A stretch of DNA of 64,000 nucleotides, from assembly GCA_963840535.1 (NCBI GenBank), contig CAWIZJ010000057.1, positions 186,001-250,000 on the forward strand, written 5' to 3'. Positions 29,989-38,621 of the stretch are shown in pieces. Origin of the DNA: VAZQ01 sp963840535. Its GTDB lineage: Bacteria; Pseudomonadota; Alphaproteobacteria; Rhizobiales; Xanthobacteraceae. Position 1 is the first letter of the stretch; each line of letters begins with the position of its first letter. The position numbers and the translations under genes were made by a program. Below the pieces are notes generated by a model that made no database searches, had not been told where the DNA came from, and saw nothing but the letters and a program-made list of their open reading frames with translations.

Positions 29989-31200
29989 ATGAAAATCACG
30001 CGCAGACAGGGAATTGAAGGTTTGGTTGGCGTAGCAATGTCGGTGACCATGCCGGCGATCGTCAGCGGGCAGGAAAAAGAGATCGTGATCGGCGCCCCGA
30101 ACGCGCTCACCGGCGGCCTCGGCGAGGTGGGATCACGCGGGACCTGGGGCATGCAGATCGCAGTCGATCAGGTCAATCGCGAAGGCGGCATCAAATCGAT
30201 GGGCGGTGCGAAGCTCAAGCTCGTCATCGCCGACACCTCCTCGGAAAATCCGACGCAATCGGCCAGTGTCTCGCGCCGTCTGATCGATCAGGAGGGCGCC
30301 GTGGTGCTTGCAGGCGCCGGCGCAAGCGCCATGACGCTTGCCGCCCAGGTCGAGGCCGAGAAGTCGGAAGTTCCGCTCATCACCAATTCCTACGCCGATG
30401 GCATCGTCGCCCGCGGCTACAAGTACACTTTCAAGATCACGCCGCAGGGCGGCACGGTGTGGAACTGGTCGATGTCGAGCGCCTACGAGATGTGGCGGGC
30501 GACGAAAGGGGCTCCGCCGAAGTCGGCGCTGATCTTCATGAGCAACGACGCGGTTGGGCTCATTGTGCAGAAGCAGCTTCCCGAGCATGCCAAGACGCTC
30601 AATCTCGACGTGCCGTTCTCGCAGTCCTTCCAGATGGGACTCTCCGATCCATCGGTCGCCGTGGCGCCGGTGCTGCGCTACAAGCCCGACCTGCTCTTCC
30701 TCGGTGGGTTCACCAACGACCTCATTCTGATCATCAAGGCGCTGCGCGGGGTGGGAGCGAACATGCCGATCTTCGGCGCCGGCCCGGCCGGCACCGATTC
30801 CGTCGGCAAGGGGCTGGGGTCTGCAGGCGATCGTTTCTTCGCGCCCATGGCTTGGAACTGGGATCTCAACGTTGCCGGCAACAAGGAATTCGTCGCAGCA
30901 TACAAGGCGGCCTATCCGACCCAGCCGTATCCGCCGGCAAACGAACAGTTGGGCCAGGGCTACGTGATCGGATTGATCATCCGTCAGGCTCTGGAGAAGG
31001 CCGCCAGCCGTGACCCCAAGAAAATCCGCGATGTGATCGCTGCCACCGAGTTCACCAATTTGCCCTATCCTGCGACAAAGGTGAAATTCGGCGACAACGG
31101 CCTCAACATCCACAACCAGGAGGTTCTGGCCGAGTGGATGAAGGGCGAGCTTCGCACGGTCTGGCCGAAGGAAGCACAGACGGTCCAGCCGCTGCTCTGA
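29989..31200 (+). CDS. Periplasmic binding protein of the Liv-type transporter
   Basis: Type I periplasmic binding protein (Peripla_BP_6 class), 403 aa. The N-terminus MKITRRQGIEGLVGVAMSV carries twin arginines before a hydrophobic run and an A-x-x-S-G-type cleavage region, so export is likely, perhaps by Tat. The core begins IVIGAPNALTGGLGEVG. ATG 29989 has a clear GGAGGA at 29979-29984. It is last in the GntR/MetE-like/Liv cluster and is followed by a hairpin. The ligand cannot be read from sequence. Confidence 0.88.
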   Translation: MKITRRQGIEGLVGVAMSVTMPAIVSGQEKEIVIGAPNALTGGLGEVGSRGTWGMQIAVDQVNREGGIKSMGGAKLKLVIADTSSENPTQSASVSRRLIDQEGAVVLAGAGASAMTLAAQVEAEKSEVPLITNSYADGIVARGYKYTFKITPQGGTVWNWSMSSAYEMWRATKGAPPKSALIFMSNDAVGLIVQKQLPEHAKTLNLDVPFSQSFQMGLSDPSVAVAPVLRYKPDLLFLGGFTNDLILIIKALRGVGANMPIFGAGPAGTDSVGKGLGSAGDRFFAPMAWNWDLNVAGNKEFVAAYKAAYPTQPYPPANEQLGQGYVIGLIIRQALEKAASRDPKKIRDVIAATEFTNLPYPATKVKFGDNGLNIHNQEVLAEWMKGELRTVWPKEAQTVQPLL

Positions 31201-31218
31201 TCGATTATTGCGAGCGGG

Positions 31219-31244
31219 ACCGTCCCGCCGCCCGGCGGGACGGT
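31219..31244 (+). terminator. Hairpin after the ABC transporter operon
   Basis: ACCGTCCCGCCG (31219-31230) is perfectly complementary to CGGCGGGACGGT (31233-31244), a 12-bp GC-rich stem with a two-base centre. Only two T residues follow, so it may be a weak terminator or an mRNA 3' protector. It lies 18 bp after the binding-protein stop. Confidence 0.6.
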
Positions 31245-31332
31245 TTGCGCAACCCCGCTGGCCGTGCGGGACGCGGGCATTCAACCGCACCGTCGGTAGT
31301 GCTCTGACGCCCCGCTCCAGCATCCACCTAAT

Positions 31333-32571
31333 CTAGATAGTCGTTCGTCGCTCGTCCTCGCTCCGGCCGTGCACAAGCGTAAACACCGCGATAGCGGTGC
31401 CAACGCCGAACATCAGCATCAGCCAGATCATCGGCATCGCGCCCCCGGCAACGACTTGCCCGGAGATTTGCGCGGCGGCGGCCCCGATCGCCATCTGAAT
31501 GCAGCCGGTCATGCCCGACGCAGTGCCGGCGACCTGCGGGCGTATGCTCACCGCGCCGGCGATTGCCGTCGGCAGCAGCAATCCGTTGCCCAGACCGATG
31601 AGGATCTGCGGAAAGAACAGCGTGACCATCTCCCAGCCCGGAAACGCGACATAGACCGCGGCGTTGACCAGGCAGCCCACGATGGTGAACATGATGCCCC
31701 ACCAGATCAGCGCATGGATGCCGAAGCGCATCGCGAGCCGTGCCACCAGGAAATTGCCTGCCATGAATCCGATGGAGGGGAGAAAGAACCACAGCCCGTA
31801 CTCCGCGGAGGTGCGCCCGAGCATGGTCACCACTACATGCGGCGCGCCGCCGAGAAAGCTGAAGAACGGCGCCGAGCCTAGTCCCGCGCACAAGGCATAG
31901 CCGAGGAACCGCGGGCTGGCGGCAAGCGCCGAGAGATCGGCACGAAAGTGCTGGCCGGGTCTGCTCGTGAACTTGCGTGTCTCCGGAAGTGCGATCACCG
32001 CCCAGACGAACACCATGATGCTGAGCGCCGCCGAGAACACGAAGATCGATTCCCAGCCGAACAGAGTGTCGAGAATCCCGCCGATCAGGGGCGCCACCAT
32101 CGGCATGATCACCGTGACCGAGGTGACGAGGCCCATCATGGACGCGGCGCGCTCGCGTTCGTGGAGATCGCGGATGATGGCACGACCGATGGTCTGGCCG
32201 GTCGAGGCGCCGAGCGATTGCGCGATCCGTGCGGCGATGAGGCTTGCGATGCTGGCGGCGAAGATCGCCGCGGTGCTCGCGATGGTCGCGATGGCGAGTC
32301 CGGCGAGCACCACGGGCCGGCGGCCGAAGCGATCGGAGAGCGGCCCGAACACCAGTTGCGCTGCTGCGAGCCCCAGGATGTAGAGCGAAACGGTGAGTTG
32401 GACGCTTCCGGGATCGGCGGCAAACTTCGCCACCAGGCCGGGAATTGCCGGAACCAGGAGATTGAGCGAGAGCGACCCCACCCCCGACATCGCGATCAGC
32501 AGCGCGGTCAAACGCCACGGCATGCGACGTTTGTCGCTCGGGGCCGTCTCCTTCGGGGATGGATCGAGCAA
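31333..32571 (-). CDS. MFS efflux transporter, Bcr/CflA-like
   Basis: Drug:proton antiporter-type major facilitator, 412 aa with 12 predicted helices. The motif A loop GPLSDRFGRRPVVLAG lies between helices 2 and 3. LVPAIPGLVAKF near the N-terminus and the Bcr-type TGQTIGRAIIRDL follow. The longest frame begins with TTG 32571, preceded by GAGG at fair spacing and 12 bp after the pepP stop. ATG 32523 is an alternative that loses 16 residues. It is co-directional with pepP. The substrate is unknown. Confidence 0.85.
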   Translation of the reverse strand: MLDPSPKETAPSDKRRMPWRLTALLIAMSGVGSLSLNLLVPAIPGLVAKFAADPGSVQLTVSLYILGLAAAQLVFGPLSDRFGRRPVVLAGLAIATIASTAAIFAASIASLIAARIAQSLGASTGQTIGRAIIRDLHERERAASMMGLVTSVTVIMPMVAPLIGGILDTLFGWESIFVFSAALSIMVFVWAVIALPETRKFTSRPGQHFRADLSALAASPRFLGYALCAGLGSAPFFSFLGGAPHVVVTMLGRTSAEYGLWFFLPSIGFMAGNFLVARLAMRFGIHALIWWGIMFTIVGCLVNAAVYVAFPGWEMVTLFFPQILIGLGNGLLLPTAIAGAVSIRPQVAGTASGMTGCIQMAIGAAAAQISGQVVAGGAMPMIWLMLMFGVGTAIAVFTLVHGRSEDERRTTI

Positions 32572-32583
32572 CTGACCGTCGCC

Positions 32584-34419
32584 TCAGTGCTGCCGCAGCG
32601 GGCGGGTGGCTGCGGCGAGCCAGGCGCCGGTCTCGCGGTCGAGCAGGGGCGTAAGCGTGCTTGCGACGCGCGCGTGATAGTCGTCGAGCCAGGCGGTTTC
32701 CTCGTTTGTGAGCATGTCGGGCGCGATCAGCTTGCGGTCGATCGGCGCCAGAGTGAGCGTCTCGAATGCGTTGAGCGGCTTCTCGGCGCCGGGCACCGCG
32801 GGAGCCTCGACCACCAGGACGAGGTTCTCGATGCGGATGCCGTAGTCGCCGGTCTTGTAGTAGCCCGGCTCGTTGGACAGGATCATGCCGCGCTTGAGCG
32901 GCGCGGCGCCGAGCTTGGAGATGCGGGCCGGGCCTTCGTGCACCGACAGGTAGCTGCCGACGCCGTGTCCGGTGCCATGGTCGAAGTCGAGTCCCTGGAT
33001 CCACAGGAACTGGCGCGCGAAGGAATCGAGCTGAGCACCGGTCGTGCCGTCTGGAAATACGGCGCGGGCGATGGCGATGTAGCCCTTGAGCACGCGGGTG
33101 AAGCGGTCGCGCATCTCGGCGCTCGGTTCGCCGACAACAACGGTACGGGTGATGTCGGTGGTACCGTCCTCGTATTGGCCTCCGGAATCGACCAGGAACA
33201 ATTCGCCGGGAGTGATGCGGCGGTCGGTCCTGGTGGTGACGCGGTAGTGCACGATCGCCCCGTCGGGCCCGGCGCCGGCGATGGTCGGAAACGAAACATC
33301 CTTGAGCAGCCCGGAGTCACGGCGAAAGCTCTCGAGTGCGGCAACGGCACCGATCTCGGTGAGCGAGCCGCGCGGAGCCTCGCGCTCGAGCCAGGCGAGG
33401 AAGCGCACGACTGCGGTGCCGTCGCGGACATGCGCTGCGTGTGCGCCGGCGATCTCCGTCGCGTTCTTCACCGCCTTCATCAATCCGATCGGGTCCGCGC
33501 CGCGTGCGATCCGGCCGCCGTGGCTCTCGACGAGACGCGCAATTGCGGCAGCGCCGGTCGCCTGGTCGAGCCGCACAGTGGCCTTGGCGCTTCCGAGCTC
33601 GCTCAGTCTGCGCATCAGGTCGGGGGGCTCGCGAACGTCGGCCAGCGTCTCGAGGCGGTGACGCACGTCGTTCGAGAGCTTGCGGCCGTCGACGTAGAGC
33701 GATGGTCGGCCGTGCCTGGGAATGATGGCGAACGCGAGCGGCAACGGCGTGTGCCGGACATCGGCGCCACGGATGTTGAAGGCCCAAGCCACCGCCTGTG
33801 GATCCGATACGATCAGCGCGTCGGCGCGCAGCTTCGCCACTTCGGACCGGATGCGCTCGAGCTTGTTCTCCGCCGCCTCGCCCGCATAGCGCAGGTCGTG
33901 CAGGGTAACCGCACCGAGCGGCGGAGCAGGACGGCCGGTCCAGATGGCGTCGAACAGGTCGGGCTCGAGCGCCTCCAGCATTGCGCCGACCGCAGCGCAA
34001 GCCTTGGCGAGACGTTCGGCGCCCTTTGCCGTGTGCAGCCAGGGGTCGTAGCCGATGTGGTCGTGACTTGCGAGGTTGCTCTCGATCCAACACTCCGGGG
34101 GCGTCTCGACCAGATGCTCGATCGCGAACAGAGCCGTATCCACCTCGTCGCGGGCCTGCAGCGTGTAGCGACCGTCGACGAACAGCACCGCCCGCTCCAT
34201 GAGGACGATGGCGGTGCCGGCCGAGCCGGTGAAGCCGGTGAGCCACGCGAGCCGTTGTTCGCAGGCCGGCAAATACTCGTTCTGCTGGCGATCGGCGCGC
34301 GGCACGATGTAGCCGGTCAGGTTGCGCCGGGCGAGCTCACTGCGCAGCGCCGCCACGCGCGATGGGCTGTCCGCGCGCTCGCTGCGGTCCTCGAACGACT
34401 GGAAGCAGGCCTGGAACAT
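32584..34419 (-). CDS. pepP: Xaa-Pro aminopeptidase (M24B, long form)
   Basis: Metallopeptidase that removes residues preceding proline, probably cytosolic. It has two creatinase-like N-terminal domains and then the pita-bread M24 domain. Metal ligands appear in order: Asp in FLVDSGGQY, Asp in DGTTDITRT, His in GTGHGVGSYL, Glu in ILSNEPGYY and Glu in GIRIENLVLV. ATG 34419 gives 611 aa (MFQACFQSFEDR). An open extension to 34509 is arginine-rich and unlikely to be coding. It lies downstream of prmA on the same strand, a known rhizobial arrangement. Confidence 0.93.
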   Translation of the reverse strand: MFQACFQSFEDRSERADSPSRVAALRSELARRNLTGYIVPRADRQQNEYLPACEQRLAWLTGFTGSAGTAIVLMERAVLFVDGRYTLQARDEVDTALFAIEHLVETPPECWIESNLASHDHIGYDPWLHTAKGAERLAKACAAVGAMLEALEPDLFDAIWTGRPAPPLGAVTLHDLRYAGEAAENKLERIRSEVAKLRADALIVSDPQAVAWAFNIRGADVRHTPLPLAFAIIPRHGRPSLYVDGRKLSNDVRHRLETLADVREPPDLMRRLSELGSAKATVRLDQATGAAAIARLVESHGGRIARGADPIGLMKAVKNATEIAGAHAAHVRDGTAVVRFLAWLEREAPRGSLTEIGAVAALESFRRDSGLLKDVSFPTIAGAGPDGAIVHYRVTTRTDRRITPGELFLVDSGGQYEDGTTDITRTVVVGEPSAEMRDRFTRVLKGYIAIARAVFPDGTTGAQLDSFARQFLWIQGLDFDHGTGHGVGSYLSVHEGPARISKLGAAPLKRGMILSNEPGYYKTGDYGIRIENLVLVVEAPAVPGAEKPLNAFETLTLAPIDRKLIAPDMLTNEETAWLDDYHARVASTLTPLLDRETGAWLAAATRPLRQH

Positions 34420-34543
34420 GATGAGATCTATATGGGGCGGCCGGCAGGCGGGCAATGCTCGTGCCGCATGGCAGGGCCTGCGCCGAGCGCGCGCAACGGA
34501 ACAATGCATTGGTCGTGCATGAGAAAAGCGGTGGGAGGTCGGA

Positions 34544-35575
34544 TCAGCGTGACCGGCGGCCTTGCGATCGACGTGGGCCGTGCGAACGAGGCGGCTTGCG
34601 AGGACCGACCAGCACCAATGTCATCCAGCCCTCGAGCTTGATGCGACGCATGAGCACGAGGCCGCGCGCGCGATAGCTCGCAATTGCCGGCACTGCTTGC
34701 GCCGGGAGCAGCCCGGACAGAACCACCCGACCGTTGGGCGTGAGCAGCCCTGCCATCGGCGTCGCCAGCTGCTGCAGCGGCTCGAGCAGGATATTGGCGA
34801 GGATCAGCGGGTAGTTGCCGCGCCGGCGAAACATCTGGACGGATAGGCCTGCGGCGTGGATCACCTCGACATGGGCTGCTGCGCCATTGAGGCGCGCGTT
34901 CTCGCGCGCCGTGACTACTGCGCGGGCATCGATATCGCTAGCGAGCACCGGCTTACGCAGCGCTTTCGCCGCGGCGATGGCGAGCACGCCACTCCCGGTT
35001 CCGATGTCGAGCACGCGTCCCGACTTCACGCCCGAGCGCCGCGGTCGCGGCTCGGCTGCAGGCCCCGCCTGGAATATGGGTACACCGGCGCGGCGCCGAG
35101 CCCCGCATTCCTTCAGCAGCCGGTCGAGCGCGATGAGACATCCACGGGTGCTGCCGTGGTGCCCGGTGCCGAAGGCCAGCGCCGCCTCGATCTCGATGGC
35201 GATGCGGTTTGCGCTCACCCGCGCGCGGTCGTGCGCGCCATGCACAACGAAGCGGCCGGCCTCAACGGGAGGGAGGCCCTCGAGGCCCTTGCGCACCCAG
35301 TCCGTGGGCGCCAGCGTCTCGAGCACCAACGTGGCGGCCGCCTCGAGACCCCCAGCCGCCGCGATCAGCGCCCGCAAGGCCGCTTCGTCGGGATGCTTGC
35401 AGAAATGCAACGCGAGGGTCCAGCGCCCATCTTTTTCCTCGAAGGTCGAGGCGGCGACCTCCTCGGCATTGAAGCGCTCTGCGGCCGCGTCAACGATTCG
35501 GCGCGCGGTCCCCAGATCTGTCGAAAGCCTCGCGACTGTGGTCGTCTGCCGCACTCTCGAGACCTTTCCGCTCAT
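34544..35575 (-). CDS. prmA: Ribosomal protein L11 methyltransferase
   Basis: SAM-dependent enzyme that methylates lysines and the N-terminus of L11. The SAM loop is VLDIGTGSGVLAIAAAK and the PrmA NILLEPLQQL motif (NPPY-like position) lies near residue 255. FGTGHHGSTRGCLIAL upstream is also diagnostic. ATG 35575 (MSGKVS) is the family-like start. A frame extension to 35617 adds 14 unlikely residues. The C-terminus ends in an arginine-rich tail of about 14 residues, longer than usual. Length 343 aa. Confidence 0.92.
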   Translation of the reverse strand: MSGKVSRVRQTTTVARLSTDLGTARRIVDAAAERFNAEEVAASTFEEKDGRWTLALHFCKHPDEAALRALIAAAGGLEAAATLVLETLAPTDWVRKGLEGLPPVEAGRFVVHGAHDRARVSANRIAIEIEAALAFGTGHHGSTRGCLIALDRLLKECGARRRAGVPIFQAGPAAEPRPRRSGVKSGRVLDIGTGSGVLAIAAAKALRKPVLASDIDARAVVTARENARLNGAAAHVEVIHAAGLSVQMFRRRGNYPLILANILLEPLQQLATPMAGLLTPNGRVVLSGLLPAQAVPAIASYRARGLVLMRRIKLEGWMTLVLVGPRKPPRSHGPRRSQGRRSR

Positions 35576-35956
35576 CTGCAATCTCAGCCTGGTACCGCCC
35601 CAGGGTCGACCATGCATTACATCGATCTATCAACAGCTTGGAGCCCGGTCACTCACTTACTTTTTCACCCTCGCCCTGTCGAAGTTGCAGCGACCCGAGT
35701 TCCATCGAGGCTCGTGCGCCTGGGCTCGTTGGGCGAACGACACGTGCGTAGCACGACGCTTGCAGAGCAGCCCTGATCCGCGCGACCTCGCGGCACTCGC
35801 GCGAACCGGCTAGGTTGCCGCCAAAGAACCAGCCAGGAATGGCGCTCCCCCAACTTCCGGCCGACCGCCGCGCACGGTGACGCAGGTTCCCTCATCTCGC
35901 CGTGGCCCTCAACGCCCATGGCACCCGACCGACGACCGCAGGAAACCCAGGCCACG
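35576..35956 (+). other. Divergent region between prmA and an MFS gene
   Basis: This 381-bp stretch must carry the promoters of prmA (leftward) and the MFS gene (rightward). I see no gene, and no promoter pair convincing enough to name. ATG 35918 is an in-frame alternative start for the MFS gene. Confidence 0.45.
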
Positions 35957-37186
35957 ATGCACGAGCAGATGAAGCTGCCCACCGTCGAGACCAGGCAGTC
36001 CTGGATCGTCGCGAGCATCGTGCTGGTGATTCTCGCGCTCTCGTTCGGGGCGCCGTGGATTACCGTGGTCGCGCTCAAGTCGATCGCTGCGGAGATGGGC
36101 GGCCTGCGCGAGGTGCCGGCGTTGGCGAGCTCGCTTGCGTGGCTGGGCTTCGGCTCGGGCGGCATCGTGATGGGTTACATTGCCGAGCGCGTCGGCGTGC
36201 GGTGGACGGTCATCTTCGGTGCGGTGATGATTTCCGTCGGCCTGGCGCTCTCGACCGGCGGTGCCACTTGGCAGCTCTATGTCGGGCAGGGACTTTTCAT
36301 GGGCTTCCTCGGCATCGGCGGGATGAACGCGCCGTTCTACGTGTATATCAGCCGGTGGTTCGACCGCCGCAGGGGATCGGCGCTGGCGCTGATCTCGAGC
36401 GGCAGCTACGTGGCGGGAGCGGTCTGGCCCGCGATCTTCGAGCGCGCCATCGCCTATGCCGGCTGGCGCGAGACCATGCTTTATTTCGGCCTGTTGCAGG
36501 CTGCGTTGATCGTACCATTGGCGGCGATTTTCCTGAGCCGGCCGCCCGAGCAGGCGGCGACGCCGGGCGCGCTCGCCGGTGCCGCTGCAGGCAAGACCGT
36601 GATGGGTTGGTCGCCCAACCTGGTGTTCGTGGTGATCGCCACCGCAGTGATCTTCTGCTGCATCCCGATGGCGATGCCGCAGGCACACCTGCCGGCTCTG
36701 TGCAGCGATCTCGGGATTCTGGCCTCGCACGGCGCAGCGATGTTGTCGGTTCTGCTCGGCACCGCGTTCCTCAGCCGCCAGCTCTGGGGGTGGGTTTCCG
36801 ATCACATCGGCGGGCTCAATACCGTGCTTGCCGGTTCGGTGCTGCAGATCATCGCCTTGGGAGCGTTCGCGGTCACTCAGGACGAGATCGGCCTGTTCAC
36901 CGTCGCCGCCGCCTTCGGCTTGGGCTTCGCCGGCATCATTCCGGCCTATGTCCTGGCAATCCGCGAGCTGTTTCCGGCCGCGGAAGCCTATTGGCGGATT
37001 CCCGCCTTTCTGCTGTGCAGCGGGACCGGAATGGCGACCGGCGGCTGGCTCGCCGGCCTGCTTTACGATCACTTAGGCACCTATGCCTGGGCGTTCGGCG
37101 CCGGTATTGCCGCCAACGCCGTCAACATCGCGATCGTCGGCACGCTGGTGTTCCGGCTGACATCATATCGCAGCAGGATCCGCTGA
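35957..37186 (+). CDS. MFS transporter (unknown substrate)
   Basis: Major facilitator of 409 aa with 12 hydrophobic segments. It has GAPWITVVALKSIAAEMGG at the start, GYIAERVGVRW as the motif A region and SRWFDRRRGSALALISSG between helices 4 and 5, the pattern seen in monocarboxylate/oxalate-formate-like carriers. ATG 35957 was chosen because the protein then begins close to the first helix; ATG 35918 is possible. No partner genes indicate a substrate. Confidence 0.82.
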   Translation: MHEQMKLPTVETRQSWIVASIVLVILALSFGAPWITVVALKSIAAEMGGLREVPALASSLAWLGFGSGGIVMGYIAERVGVRWTVIFGAVMISVGLALSTGGATWQLYVGQGLFMGFLGIGGMNAPFYVYISRWFDRRRGSALALISSGSYVAGAVWPAIFERAIAYAGWRETMLYFGLLQAALIVPLAAIFLSRPPEQAATPGALAGAAAGKTVMGWSPNLVFVVIATAVIFCCIPMAMPQAHLPALCSDLGILASHGAAMLSVLLGTAFLSRQLWGWVSDHIGGLNTVLAGSVLQIIALGAFAVTQDEIGLFTVAAAFGLGFAGIIPAYVLAIRELFPAAEAYWRIPAFLLCSGTGMATGGWLAGLLYDHLGTYAWAFGAGIAANAVNIAIVGTLVFRLTSYRSRIR

Positions 37187-37221
37187 CACGGAGAAGCGAA
37201 AGCCGGGCTCCGCCTGGACGC

Positions 37222-37524
37222 CTACTCCTTCATCGTGCGCCGCTCGATCTCCAACAGCCGGTCGAGGCCGGCGGTGGCCATCGCAGCCTTCATTTCCTTC
37301 TCAACATTGCCCTTGCCGATGAAAGGATCGATGCGGCCTTGCGCCAGACATTCGTATGATTGCCGCACCGCCTTCACCATCGCCGCGAAGGCTGAGCCGG
37401 AGGAGGCGGCGAGCCGGAAGCCGAGGGCGGCGAGATCGCGATCCCATCTCTTGTCAGACCGATCGTCGCGACCCAGAGAAATCCGGTTCGCGGCGCCGAT
37501 GTCGACGCACGCGCTTCCTGACCG
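37222..37524 (-). pseudogene. C-terminal remnant of an isocitrate lyase/PEP mutase-family protein
   Basis: The minus strand between TAG 37222-37224 and the end of the tctC gene encodes about 60 recognisable residues: DLAALGFRLAASSGSAFAAM, then AVRQSYECLAQGRID, and an end at GLDRLLEIERRTMKE. This resembles the C-terminus of oxaloacetate decarboxylase/carboxyphosphonoenolpyruvate mutase-type proteins. There is no start, no barrel and no active site. It lies in the same frame as the upstream tctC stop. I read it as a degraded leftover. The family assignment is by eye and moderate. Confidence 0.5.
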
Positions 37525-38508
37525 CTAGTCCTGCTTCACGCCGCTCGCCTTGATCGGAACCGCCCATTTCTCGATCTCGCTCACCACGAATCCTCGCAGA
37601 TATTCCGGCGTCTGCCGCTCGGGTGCGACCACGATCAGCCCGAGGCTGCGCAGCCGTTCGCGAAGGGCGGGATTGGCCATCGCCTTGCGCAAGGCGTCGT
37701 TGAGCTTGTCGACCAGCGGCGTCGGCGTAGCTTTGGGATAGAACACCGCGTTCCAGGTATAGGCGTCGAAGTCCTTCAGACCCTGCTCGTGCGCACTCGG
37801 CAGGTCGGGGAGGATGGGCGAGCGCCCCGGCGTGAGGGCGGCGATCGCCTTCACCTGCCCGGCCTCGACCGCCTGTCCCAGGGTCGAAGCGATGTTGCAG
37901 ATGTAGTCGATGCGACCGGCGATCAGGTCGGCGAGCGCCGGCCCACCACCGCGATAGGGAATGTGGGTGATGTCGACCACGATTGCCTGATTGAGCAGTA
38001 CGCAGCCGATGTGGGAGGACGTTCCCGCTCCACCCGAGCCGAACTGCATCTTGCCCTGGTTTGCCCTGGCATAGGCGATGAATTCCCGGAGATCCTCCGC
38101 GGGCAGATCCTTGCGCGTGATCAGCACCAGGCCGGCATCGGCGATCAGCGCGACCGGAGTGAAATCGACGGGAGTGTTGTAGAGTGGCTTCTTGTAGAGC
38201 GTCTGATTGAGCGCGTGGGTGCCGACGCTGCCGAGCACGAACATGTAGCCGTCGGGCGCAGCCTGCGAAACGCGCAGCGATCCGTTCATGCCGCCGGCGC
38301 CGCTGATGTTCTCGATCACCACCTGCTTGCCGATGACTTCGCTTAGATAGGGTGCCAGGATGCGGCCGAGCGTGTCGACCGGGCCGCCGGCCGCAAACGG
38401 CACCACCATGGTGAGCGGACGGGTGGGCCAGTCCTGAACCTGCGCCGGGGCAGGTCGTGCCAGCGCCAGTGCTCCCGCCGCGAGAACCAGCATATCGAGC
38501 TTACGCAA
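37525..38508 (-). CDS. Tripartite tricarboxylate transporter binding protein (Bug/TctC family)
   Basis: Periplasmic receptor of 327 aa. A hydrophobic signal (MLVLAAGALALARPAPAQ) precedes WPTRPLTMVVPFAAGGPVDT, the Bug-family opening. Family landmarks QVVIENISGAGGM, APDGYMFVLG, SGGAGTSSH and HIPYRGGGPALADL follow. I chose TTG 38508 because AGGGAG lies 6-12 bases upstream at ideal spacing; GTG 38544 is open but has no such site. It is divergent from the next gene across a palindrome. No membrane subunits lie nearby. Confidence 0.88.
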   Translation of the reverse strand: MRKLDMLVLAAGALALARPAPAQVQDWPTRPLTMVVPFAAGGPVDTLGRILAPYLSEVIGKQVVIENISGAGGMNGSLRVSQAAPDGYMFVLGSVGTHALNQTLYKKPLYNTPVDFTPVALIADAGLVLITRKDLPAEDLREFIAYARANQGKMQFGSGGAGTSSHIGCVLLNQAIVVDITHIPYRGGGPALADLIAGRIDYICNIASTLGQAVEAGQVKAIAALTPGRSPILPDLPSAHEQGLKDFDAYTWNAVFYPKATPTPLVDKLNDALRKAMANPALRERLRSLGLIVVAPERQTPEYLRGFVVSEIEKWAVPIKASGVKQD

Positions 38509-38540
38509 TGACTTCTCCCTGATTGTCTGGCCTTCATTCT

Positions 38541-38557
38541 CCACTGCGGTGCAGTGG
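38541..38557 (+). promoter_or_regulatory. Perfect palindrome between divergent genes
   Basis: CCACTGC-GGT-GCAGTGG is a perfect 7-bp dyad with a three-base centre. It lies 33 bp upstream of the chosen tctC start and 65 bp upstream of the ModA-like gene, a good position for a shared operator. The binding protein is unknown. Confidence 0.5.
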
Positions 38558-38621
38558 CCTGATATCTATTGAGCCCTTGGACCGTTCGTCGGATCAAGCG
38601 GAATGACAGGGAAACGGCCGC

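Noticed and set aside
31948..34641. Very long rightward open frame (897 codons) across the MFS and pepP genes
   Set aside because: It is antisense to two well-supported leftward genes, is rich in Arg/Glu/His low-complexity sequence, and shows no domain. This is typical of mirror frames in GC-rich coding DNA.
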